A stretch of DNA of 64,000 nt from Distichodus sexfasciatus. Its lineage: Eukaryota; Chordata; Actinopteri; Characiformes; Distichodontidae. Positions 56,701-64,000 of the stretch are shown here, piece by piece. Made by a program: the position numbers and the translations under genes. Positions within the stretch are counted from its first letter, which is position 1. Each line of letters begins with the position of its first letter. The stretch is taken from the NCBI GenBank assembly GCA_032718565.1, contig JAVGVS010000238.1, positions 224,501 to 288,500 of the forward strand, read 5' to 3'. Under the pieces are notes generated by a model that did no database searches, was not told the origin of the DNA, and worked only from the letters and a program-made list of their open reading frames with translations.

Positions 56701-59374
56701 ATCATTCTTGCTGGGGTTGCCCAGCTTGGTGTAGCTCTCCACGGTTTTGGAGGCCAGGCGCAGGCGTGTGCTCTGGCTCAGCGTCTTGTAGGGTGAAAAG
56801 TGGTAGTGGTTGCCTTGGAACACCACCAGCTGCCTCTCGGCCTGCGTTATGTGGCTGGGGAACGGGCGCAGCACATGGCTCAGCACCGTCTCCACCTTCA
56901 CACGGATTTTGGCACCCGGCGCCAGCGACGAGGGCAGCTGCACTTCGAAAAACTTCCCACTACAGATGAAAGAGAAGGGCAAAAGGGGACGAAAAATCTT
57001 TTAGCATATGCAATATAATCTTGACCATAATATTAATTTCAATATATAAAAAATTCAATTAACACTTTTAAAGAAAGACTCTTATTACTACTTTCTCCAG
57101 GATGTGTTTATGAATGTAAACTATAAAGGAAAAACCCCCACAAAGATCCCCCCCAAAAAAACAAAATCATAACTGAGGTAAAGCATTCAATTAATTATGT
57201 TATTAATCCTGATTTGAGGACATATCGTTCAACCCTGTACAGTGCCACTGAATATGAAGCTCTCAATACAAGATTTATGGTGGGAAAAGATGCATATAAA
57301 TCCGTTTGATCAACTTTGACTGGGCACAAATTCAACAATCGAGTCTCATCAGTCATGAGGTTTGGTCTCTTTTACATGGTTTAGTTTTTAACAACTGCTA
57401 CAAAATCTGAGGACAAAAAATTAGACATTGGTCTGAAAGTTGTGTAATGCATGAATATGTATAGACTGTTCTGAAAATCTTTTAAAAGTCTTATATTTGC
57501 AAATAATTGCACGTGAACTCAGTCTGCAATATCTAAACACTCACCTTTGTCCCGGGACAGACGTCTCCTTCAATTCCAGAGCCTCATCCTCCTCTTCTTC
57601 GCCTTTCACCTGTTTATAAGGTAAAATGTCAACATTCATGTGTTACACTTACGCACAGGTGAGACAAAGCTGTCCGTCTTAATCCAAGCTGCTGATTATT
57701 AATCATGTGATCAATAACACCGCTAATAAAATTTGCAGTTATAGCCAATAAGACATTGAATGAAAATGTTATTAGATCTAAAATGATAATACATTTATCA
57801 AGAAATTATCTGAAATACATAAATGTTTATTAAAGGGTTATTTAAATGACTAATTTAGTTATTCAGTAATTAACGTCAGTGTTATTTGTGAAAGTCACAC
57901 CGACATACTGGAAATACTGCTTTTAAATGGAAGGTTTACTGATATGCAAACGCCTAAGTAACACTCAGCAAGGGTTCTGTCGTGTCTAAGTGAATTATTA
58001 GTGAATTATTCAATAATTATCCATATGAAATCGGGAGAAAAGGCGGAAGCGGCAGCGTTAGCCGCGTTAGCCGCGTTAGCGCTAGGGGGCGTGGTCACGC
58101 ATGCGTGGGGCGGAGCCACGCCTTGACCAACGCTGACGTGTCAAACGCGGACGCGGCCAGCAGTTTCCCGGAAGTGCTTTGTAGCAAACGTTGGCTAATG
58201 CTAACTTTCACACAAGACACCGAAAAGATGATCAATAAATCATAAACAAAATTATTTTCAATAACAATTACATGTATGCACAGAGGACATAAACCTGTCA
58301 GTCCTGATAAGATCTGCTCATTATCAATCTCCTTATTAACAGTATCTCTAATAAATCTGCTCCCTTATGTCTAATAAAGACATTTTTCTGAAAATGTTTC
58401 ACTCACAGTTGAACATTTCCAGTAAATGGCTTATACACACCAAATGCATGAAAAACACTCATCATAAGCCAAATTATTTCCACTTCTGTAAAGCCACGTG
58501 TTGCAAATTAAGATTTACGCGGACGGATCTAGAGTTAGCTGAATTGTCAATGTTACATTAACCGGATATTTTCAACTCAAAGTTGCACATTAACGCACCA
58601 AAATAATTTACAATATGACAAATAGCTTGCAAGCTCCGCGTGCATTTTTTGTAATATTCAGATTTAGCTAAAGTACAAAAAAGAAAGCGAACGCTAAACG
58701 TCAACTAGAAAATACGGTGAATCTGAATTAAAAACGGCAGAAAATAATTTCGTTTTTGGATGATGCATAAAAAGAGTAATTTATGCAGAAGTGCACAACG
58801 ACGTGGAATACAGGAACTAAATTCAGCTCAAACCCATGAGAATGTCCCTCCGCCCCTTTTCGGTTATGCTAACACAAGCTAAGTACAGCTAAGCTAAGCC
58901 GTTAAATTCGGCTTTTGTTGCCAAATCGGGACCCGAGTGTAGCTCAGTCGGGGTTCGAGCTTTTAGAAAAGGAATAACAATGATAATGTTTGCACAAGTG
59001 TAAAATGTCGTGAGGGAATAAACCTTAGCTTAAAATCAATATGACGTCTATGCTAAGCTAAGATAATTCTGTGCAGTCCCCAAGTTAAACTATGCTAAGC
59101 TAAGCGGTTAAACCCGGCTTTTCGTGGCCAGCCCGGGCCGCCTTACCGAGGCTCCGACGTAGGCGAGGTGCGGTGCGAGCTCCGGTTCTAGCGCCACCGT
59201 GAAGCTCTGGGTCGCCGCTCCGCCTGAGTTCAGCAGCACGATCTCGGCCGTGATCTTGGCCAGGTGCGTGCTCAGGTCCACGGTGCGCTTCACCTCCTCG
59301 TTCACCAAACCGTCCGCTCGAACCGCGCCGAGCAGCAGCAGCAGCACCGCGGCAACCCCGGCACCGTGCGGCAT
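53600..59374 (-). CDS. rpn1: rpn1, ribophorin I, oligosaccharyltransferase subunit, 10 exons
   Basis: Subunit of the ER oligosaccharyltransferase that N-glycosylates nascent proteins at the translocon. Coding exons: 59374-59147, 57609-57545, 56959-56653, 56545-56336, 56184-55992, 55794-55695, 55224-55086, 54873-54754, 54104-53859, 53782-53600. Every border is GT-AG and phases add up to 596 residues (human 607). Residues 1-20 are a signal peptide; the lumenal domain includes ESYTKLGNPS, HWGNIAVEE, GPFSRYDYQRQSDSGISS and RPRFPLFGGWKTHYI; one membrane span lies at about 428-446; the cytosolic tail is predicted to be coiled-coil and ends RIDSLLDAL. Close match to vertebrate RPN1, no defects seen. 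It lies upstream of gata2 in the same orientation, as in mammals. Confidence 0.97.
53859..54104 (-). CDS. rpn1: rpn1 exon 9 (cytosolic helical region)
   Basis: 82 codons, phase 0 to 0, from DPAAEARMKVASITEQVLTL through NRRLGLYRHLDEAVNRYKQ to LKTEGSDLADK. The heptad-like leucine pattern suggests a coiled coil, as in other ribophorin I tails. Confidence 0.93.
54754..54873 (-). CDS. rpn1: rpn1 exon 8 (transmembrane segment)
   Basis: 40 codons, phase 0 to 0: VHYTFNKILMLQEPLLVV then GAFYILFFTVIIYVRLDF and SITK. The hydrophobic run at about residues 428-446 is the single membrane anchor. Acceptor TTTTCAG, donor GTCAGC. Confidence 0.93.
54950..55046 (-). repeat. SINE fragment (family A) in rpn1 intron 7
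   Basis: ATCACGAGTACC, CCGATCACGGGAACAACTCC and CTCTTACACTACCACCTGCC; ends about 40 bp from the exon 7 donor at 55086. Confidence 0.6.
55086..55224 (-). CDS. rpn1: rpn1 exon 7
   Basis: 139 nt, phase 2 to 0. Encodes RNVHLETPYPIERSADQLHY, TYLDTFGRPVLVATKSN and LVEQHIQDVVV, the end of the lumenal domain before the membrane span. Confidence 0.93.
55695..55794 (-). CDS. rpn1: rpn1 exon 6
   Basis: 100 nt, phase 1 to 2. Encodes DQYALKMRLVDHVYDDQ, then VIDQLTVKLILPEGA. It has no Met-initiated long frame of its own; I read it from the splice sites (CTGCAG acceptor, GTACCA donor). Confidence 0.9.
55992..56184 (-). CDS. rpn1: rpn1 exon 5
   Basis: 193 nt, phase 0 to 1. Encodes TILPASAQDVYYRDEIGN, then RPRFPLFGGWKTHYIIGYN and LPSYEYLYTLG. 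Almost identical to mammalian sequence, including an N-I-S sequon (GNISTSH). Confidence 0.93.
56336..56545 (-). CDS. rpn1: rpn1 exon 4
   Basis: 70 codons, phase 0 to 0. Starts DTLKVHYENNTPFLTISS, includes HWGNIAVEETIDLRHTGAFL and KGPFSRYDYQRQSDSGISS, and ends SIKSFK. It includes an N-x-T sequon (NNT). Confidence 0.93.
56653..56959 (-). CDS. rpn1: rpn1 exon 3
   Basis: 307 nt, phase 2 to 0. Encodes SGKFFEVQLPSSLAPGAKI, then HVLRPFPSHITQAERQLVVF, QGNHYHFSPYKT and ESYTKLGNPSKNDEIIDYGP, all collinear with mammalian ribophorin I lumenal sequence. Confidence 0.93.
57000..57236. mobile_element. fragment of TAGGGCTGGGCAAT-type element in rpn1 intron 2
   Basis: Contains GAGGTAAAGCATTCAATTAATT and GATTTGAGGACATATCGTTC AACCCTG, collinear with the right half of 34813-35027. 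Confidence 0.45.
57545..57609 (-). CDS. rpn1: rpn1 exon 2 (acidic linker)
   Basis: 65 nt, phase 0 to 2, encoding VKGEEEEDEALELKETSVPGQ, the counterpart of the acidic VKGEDEEENNLEV segment in human. The CAG acceptor and GTGAGT donor are both clear. Confidence 0.9.
58030..58200. promoter_or_regulatory. CpG-rich promoter-like patch in rpn1 intron 1
   Basis: Contains CGTTAGCCG-type tandem units (58057-58080), an NRF1-like CACGCATGCGTGG, GGGGCGGAGCC, TGACGTG and an ETS site CCCGGAAGTG. These are housekeeping-promoter elements, yet the rpn1 start lies 1.2 kb away. An alternative or antisense promoter is possible. Confidence 0.35.
58885..59137. repeat. 206-bp offset duplication beside rpn1 exon 1 donor
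   Basis: GCTAAGCTAAGCnGTTAAAn followed by CGGCTTTTnGTnGCCA at 58888-58930 and 59092-59137. The right copy ends 10 bp from the exon 1 donor. The interval between contains further GCTAAGCTAAG motifs. Confidence 0.6.
59147..59374 (-). CDS. rpn1: rpn1 exon 1 (signal peptide, start of lumenal domain)
   Basis: 76 codons. The ATG at 59374 opens a short leader with a run of Leu and an A-x-A-D cleavage-like site. INEDVKRTVDLSSHLAK of human corresponds to VNEEVKRTVDLSTHLAK here. Ends ...YVGAS in phase 0 at a GTAAGG donor. Confidence 0.93.
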
Positions 59375-59540
59375 TCTTACCGAGTCACTTTAACGGCGTT
59401 TTAGGGTAGAAAAATCTCAAATTCTGGCAGGGTCGAGGAGGTTTGCGGCGCTGCGGTGGAGCTGGAAGGATGACGCTTCATTCATTCGCCCTCCGGAACG
59501 GGCTGCGTCCCAAAACAGGGGTCACTGTGACCTAGGTAGG
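59375..59540 (-). promoter_or_regulatory. rpn1: rpn1 5' UTR and core promoter region
   Basis: The sequence upstream of the rpn1 ATG is moderately GC-rich and includes a TGACG-type element near 59472 and the CpG-rich stretch GGCGGGCGAATG-like on the transcribed strand at 59480-59500. No TATA box seen. The start site is not defined by the sequence. Confidence 0.4.
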
Positions 59541-60614
59541 GCGCTACGAATCAGGCAGTAGTGGAGAACAATTGTTCCTGAATGTATAGAAAAGTCGAAT
59601 ATCTTATATGTCAGAGGCAGAATCTGAGAAGATCAAGAATAAAAATTAAAATTAAAAATAATAATAACAACCTACGAATTAAATTCTGAATGCATCAGTA
59701 AGACAATTTTATAAATCAGTCATTTGCCAAAAATATAAAAGAATAAAATAAAAGTAAATAAAATAAAATGAAAATGCTTTTGATTGTCAGATTGATGTTT
59801 TTTTTTGACAGAAATAAATTGCTTTTCTAGGGTAAGCTCAAGTGCATTACAAAAAAATACTTTGAGGTTGAAGGTCTTGCACTCTGAGTTCCTTCAAGCT
59901 CAAGTGCATTACACATAATAAATAAAATATAAATGCATTTGAGCTTGAATGAGCTTACAATGTTTCTGACAGAGAACAAATACTTTTCTAGGGTAAGATA
60001 AAATGCATTATAAATAAATACGTTTGAGCTTGAAAGATTGTCAATCAAATCCCTTCAAGCTCTAACACATTTTTTATTTTGTTATGCTGTCAATAATTTT
60101 TTCTGGTGTTCTCTTTTGTTGGGAACAGTAGAAACAATCATGATTAGGATTGATGTTCTCCAGACAATATAAATGTGATAAGATACAATCCAGCATTACA
60201 GTGAACAGTCTGGTCGTATTTCATCAAGATTTAACTGGTTATTAGATTGATTGAATTTAATATACATTTTTGGCACTGAAATAGCCAATGTCACACATAG
60301 ACTGGATTTAGCACTTTTTTCAAATTAAACTTCAGAGTAAAAACCAGTATAAAAGCTAATTGTTCCAGAAGCATAATGCACTATCTAGGGAATTAATGAG
60401 CCGTTTAGGTTGCACAGCCAGTGACGTATTATCATGGCGGCTGGTCCGGGAATATTCCCAAGTAATCCAGAGAGACTGAACGCATATTTCAGCAGAACAT
60501 ATCTTCCATTTCATCTGTGTTGTGATATTATCATCAGCCATTTAACATTTATTTAGCAGTGTAATATCTTGAATGTTAACGTTTAAATGCACTTAAATGA
60601 ACTTGAAGAACAGA
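59541..60614. other. rpn1-pbrm1 intergenic spacer
   Basis: About 1 kb between the rpn1 start and the pbrm1 polyadenylation site. It holds the 161-bp duplication and AT-rich DNA; no gene seen. Confidence 0.5.
59807..60065. repeat. 161-bp offset duplication between rpn1 and pbrm1
   Basis: GACAGAnAnnAAATnCTTTTC TAGGGTAAG...GCATTA occurs at 59807 and again at 59968. Each is followed by TTCAAGCTCnAnnnCATT and GAGCTTGAA, giving AAGCTCAA / TTGAGCTT inverted pairs in each copy. Confidence 0.55.
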
Positions 60615-61456
60615 CTGTAGTATGAATAGCATTTTATTGAAACATCAATTCAGCATCAACGTTTCTTTTCTGAAATGCATTACAGTTGGTAAAAATGGAA
60701 ATATGAAAAAAAAACTACTTCCTTTCTGACAAAAAAACAAAGAAAAAACACACAACCTACCTTTGGTAGGAAACCACCTGACTGAACCAAAGAGGCTTTT
60801 ACATTTTTAAAGTCTTATGACTAATGGATAACAGTTAATAAAGGCATTAAAAGGTGAAGTTTTACACCATTTTATGAAAATGTTTGTCTATCTGAGAGCA
60901 ACAGATCATATGAGGCTAAAGCGCAAAACATTCAAAGTGCTATGAATCAAGTTACAAGAGCATGAACTGAGTTACCAGACTATTCTTACCAGTAACAAAA
61001 CGACACGTTCAAAGTCTACACATGACTTTTGTATTAACATTTGAGAAAGAATGGTTTAAAACAGTGGTGTCACACACCAGTTCATAATGGAACAGTTTTG
61101 ATTTTAAAACACCAAATTTAATACATCTAGCTACTAATCAGAGCTACTTTATTTATTAAAATCTGTTACACTGTAAAAAATGATTTCAACAGTGTGTTAA
61201 CAAATTTAAGTTAATCTGGCATCTTCACATTTTCTTTTCTTTTCACATTTTACTTTTAAACCTTGAGTTGATTTTTGAAATTGAAATTACTGTTATAAGT
61301 TGAAGTGAATGAAACCCTAGAGTTAACCCTAACCCTAAATCTAGAAGTATGTTAACATGACTAACTGATCCAATCGTTTTTTACAGCGTATGACAGAGAG
61401 GATTAAATTGCAAGTGTGTACTACTGAGGCTCTTTAAAATGTTGTCGTGGTGTAGT
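60615..61456 (-). other. pbrm1: pbrm1 3' UTR
   Basis: Two candidate polyadenylation signals on the minus strand: AATAAATAAA near 61147-61157 and AATAAA at 60633-60638. The UTR is thus about 0.3 or 0.85 kb. It contains a CCCTAACCCTAA-like stretch at 61325-61340. Confidence 0.45.
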
Positions 61457-61620
61457 TTAGATGTTGTACGCCTGCTGTATGGTCAGCGTGTCCTTCAGCA
61501 TCAGGTCTCTCAGTCTCCACAGAGCATCAGCCATGGTCCTGTGAGCTCCTTTACTCTTCAGCCAGTGGGAAGGCAGTCGACTTTCCTGTTCTTTTGTAAG
61601 TCGAACGTCTTTCCTTCGAG
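61457..61620 (-). CDS. pbrm1: pbrm1 last exon
   Basis: Starts (A)RRKDVRLTKEQESRLPSHW and ends RLRDLMLKDTLTIQQAYNI with TAA at 61457-61459. Human ends slightly longer (...AYNLENV). Acceptor CACCAG at 61621. Confidence 0.93.
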
Positions 61621-63660
61621 CTGGTGTATAAAAGACACAACATTTAATATTCTTTAAAGGGTTAATTAACAAAACATTTATCTGCATTTTCACATTCCTA
61701 AAGATTTTACTTTGTAGACAGTATGAATCATAAAATATTCTATCAAACTAGGAAATTACTTCTGAAGATAGAACAGCACATTAAGATGTGATTTGGTATA
61801 ACAGTTCTGAATTTTTAAGGGTCCAAGCATATAGTTATGTGATTACGGTGATCAGTCACATTATCCATCTCTTTATTTCACCAACCTTTCTGACTGCCGC
61901 TCCTCCTACAGTTTTTGAGACTCCAAAACGTGTGGTCTATAGCGGTGTGGGGTGATTATATACAAGTTTTTGATACATGCACTCGTATCTATTTTTTCCT
62001 CATAGACTAACATGGAGCTCAAATTTCAATGCTTCACTGTGCAGCTGGCGTTCTTCACAAAACCATCAAATTTGATGTGATTCAAGGGCACATGGGCCTC
62101 TTCGCATATCTGTAATCGTCATGGCATGCACTCATCTTTTTCATCCTTTTTCCTGTCTTAATTTCTCCCATAGGAACCCATTGGTTTTCTCCCATTAAGA
62201 ATACATGGCATATGTACCTCGAAAGCTTCCCTCGACCTGTTTGCAGCTCTAGGTATTATTATTATTATTATTATCATCAGGGGTCTGGAACCATGTTAAA
62301 ATTCTTGTTTTTTAAGGGTCCAAGCATGTACATCTTGTTGCTGCTTCGGCTATATTTTGAGATTTGGAAATTCTTTTTTTTTTGGTAGGTTTATAATGAA
62401 GTAATTTGTTTAAAAGATGTAATGTTTGGCAAAATGACCTTGGGATTGTGAAAATTATTACTTAAATAATATATTCTTTAAGCGGTTCAGATAATGAATA
62501 AGTGAATGAATACGGATATGTCCTAACAGTGTAACAGGAAGTTTCTCAATAGGCCCAACATATTGAGTTTTTTTTTCCACATTTTCTGTCTTTTTTGCTA
62601 CGGTGCTTGGACCCCTTTAATTGCCTCTTGTGGCTTTGCGACTACAATTCAGATTCCTTGTAAGCACTACCTTACTTGGCCGATAAAACCGAATGTGTTT
62701 GTGATTGTGATTATGATTGCCCTGCGCCATCTGTACCTGGATGGCCGCGGCGAGACTCACCTGAGACAGTGTGCTCCCACCTGCTGACGTTGGGAGACTC
62801 GGCATTGAGGCCCTCGATGTACCTGAGGTAGACCTCAGAGTGGAGCAGCTTCTGAGCTCGGGGTGGAGGAGACACAAAGATGGGGGTGGAAGGCTGCTGG
62901 AGCGCCGCTTGCCCCACCTGCCCCTGGCCTGGGTAAGGGGGAGGAGCCTGCTGGTTGCCCCCAATCATGCCAATCTACACAGACACACAACTTAATTAAC
63001 ATTATTAACATTAATAAGTCATTAATAAGCAGTGATAAACAAGTTATAACAGGTGCGCCACGTTGATGCGGGATCACTATTTTGTGAGATCTCAGACCTT
63101 GTTAGTGTCTCAGCTCATCTTGTCTCCTCGTCTCCGGCAGAATGTTAAAGTGTCGACTTCATCAGCTGTTTGTTAACACGTTATCGGCATTAAAACACCA
63201 GTAGGGTTACGCACGGGTGGCAGTGTTCTTCATTATTAGCTGATGTTGATTTGTTGATGAGTTACTATGTAGATATCAGATATCTGTCTAATAAATAATG
63301 ATATAAAAAAACGGTCTACGATCTCATTAACAACCTGTTTATAAATCATTTATAACCTTTTATACAAGGAGTCAGAAAGTGGTACTGGCTGAGTAACATA
63401 ATAAGCAATATAATAATCGCATAATATTATTTAGAATTATTATAATAATAATAATATTAATAATAATTCCCAGCAGTCCAGAAGTTTGGTTGACGTTTTA
63501 CAAAATTATGAGCAGAAGTTGCAGTGTATAATGACCCATTTCTCATTTTTAATTATGTCGACTAGATACTCACTGGTACTAGAATTAATTATGCTTTGAT
63601 TTTGTAATACCTGAGTCCCGTACGGGCTTCCTCCACACCCGGACACCATGCCGTTCACAC
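61457..63660 (-). CDS. pbrm1: pbrm1 (polybromo-1, BAF180), last three exons, partial
   Basis: Chromatin-targeting subunit of the PBAF (SWI/SNF) remodeller. Only the C-terminal end is in the window; upstream exons with bromodomains, BAH domains and HMG box lie beyond 64000. Exons 63660-63611, 62974-62761 and 61620-61457 join in phase (1-0, 0-1, 1-stop). The final peptide contains PIFVSPPPRAQKLLHSEVYL, RYIEGLNAES, KEQESRLPSHWLKSKGAH and TMADALWRLRDLML, which is the highly conserved polybromo C-terminus, ending QQAYNI. No defects seen. Its 3' end faces the rpn1 5' end across about 2 kb. Confidence 0.93.
61815..62618. mobile_element. inverted-repeat element GGGTCCAAGCA type in last pbrm1 intron
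   Basis: Left AAGGGTCCAAGCAT (61817) and right GTGCTTGGACCCCTT (62603-62617) form terminal inverted repeats; an internal TTAAGGGTCCAAGCATGTAC at 62316 suggests nesting or internal duplication. About 0.8 kb, no transposase frame. Similar AGGGTCCAAGC sequence occurs at 8577. Confidence 0.6.
62761..62974 (-). CDS. pbrm1: pbrm1 penultimate exon
   Basis: 214 nt, phase 0 to 1. Starts IGMIGGNQQAPPPYPGQGQ, then TPIFVSPPPRAQKLLHSEVY and YIEGLNAESPNVSRWEHTVS, ending at a GTGAGT donor. Closely matches the polybromo-1 C-terminal segment. Confidence 0.92.
63611..63660 (-). CDS. pbrm1: pbrm1 exon (third from last)
   Basis: A 50-nt exon, phase 1 to 0, reading -GVNGMVSGCGGSPYGTQ between a CCTAG acceptor and a GTATTA donor. 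Short, but frame and placement fit the Gly/Pro-rich polybromo region before the conserved end. Confidence 0.75.
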
Positions 63661-64000
63661 CTAGGAGGGAAAGATGTACCACAATGAACAACATGGTGAA
63701 AAATTGAGTTTTTAACCTGTAACCTTTGTATTTAAGAGGAATTTAAAAATGCACGGTTGCTTCCTTGAAATTCAATTATTTATTCTAAAACTATACTGTA
63801 GGAATGTATTAAAGGAGACTTTTACAGGCTTAACTGTACTTTCATACCTTATAGCTGTAACACACCAATAACTCTACTCAACTTAATAAAAACAACATTA
63901 AATATAATTTTGAATTTTACATATATGTATGTATATATATATATATAAATATATATACACAGTATATTTTCCAGGTTTCTTGTAACCTCTTTAACATAAT

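Noticed and set aside
1..64000. CRISPR arrays, operons, prophage or bacterial defence genes
   Set aside because: Introns, SINEs and vertebrate genes show this is animal nuclear DNA; the tandem arrays lack repeat-spacer structure.

Overview
This is a vertebrate nuclear window, most likely from a teleost fish. It contains three multi-exon protein-coding genes, all on the minus strand, with GT-AG introns. The rest is AT-rich non-coding DNA full of microsatellites, tRNA-derived SINEs and non-autonomous DNA-transposon remnants of kinds common in ray-finned fish. The SINE types suggest an ostariophysan-like teleost, but the species cannot be named from the sequence.

Layout (left to right, against transcription). 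Positions 1-15100 lie downstream of gata2 and hold only repeats and possible conserved blocks. The gata2 gene (probably gata2a) has its coding region at 15792-29989 in five coding exons, a proximal CCAAT/GC-box promoter near 30560-30720, and a likely distal non-coding first exon near 38646-38840. Positions 38900-53050 form a gene-free interval with clusters of GATA motifs. Next is complete rpn1 (ribophorin I, 10 exons, 53600-59374), and then the last three exons of pbrm1 (polybromo-1, from 61457), which runs off the right edge.

The order and orientation rpn1 - gata2 match the mammalian locus. In mammals, distal gata2 enhancers lie in the interval between the two genes. GATA motif clusters at 41.67-41.69, 42.39-42.60 and 43.89 kb are therefore the best candidates here for fish counterparts. 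I could not align them to anything.

The most unusual signals are: (1) a 2-nt excess inside the N-terminal zinc-finger exon of gata2, which breaks the frame, although rpn1 and pbrm1 read cleanly; (2) an inverted-repeat-bounded element carrying a 24-bp minisatellite in the gata2 3' UTR; (3) decayed tandem arrays next to three different gata2 exons; (4) a CpG-rich promoter-like patch inside rpn1 intron 1; and (5) nested transposons between gata2 and rpn1. Exon borders were read by eye from splice consensus and codon phase. All phases close correctly except at the gata2 defect.
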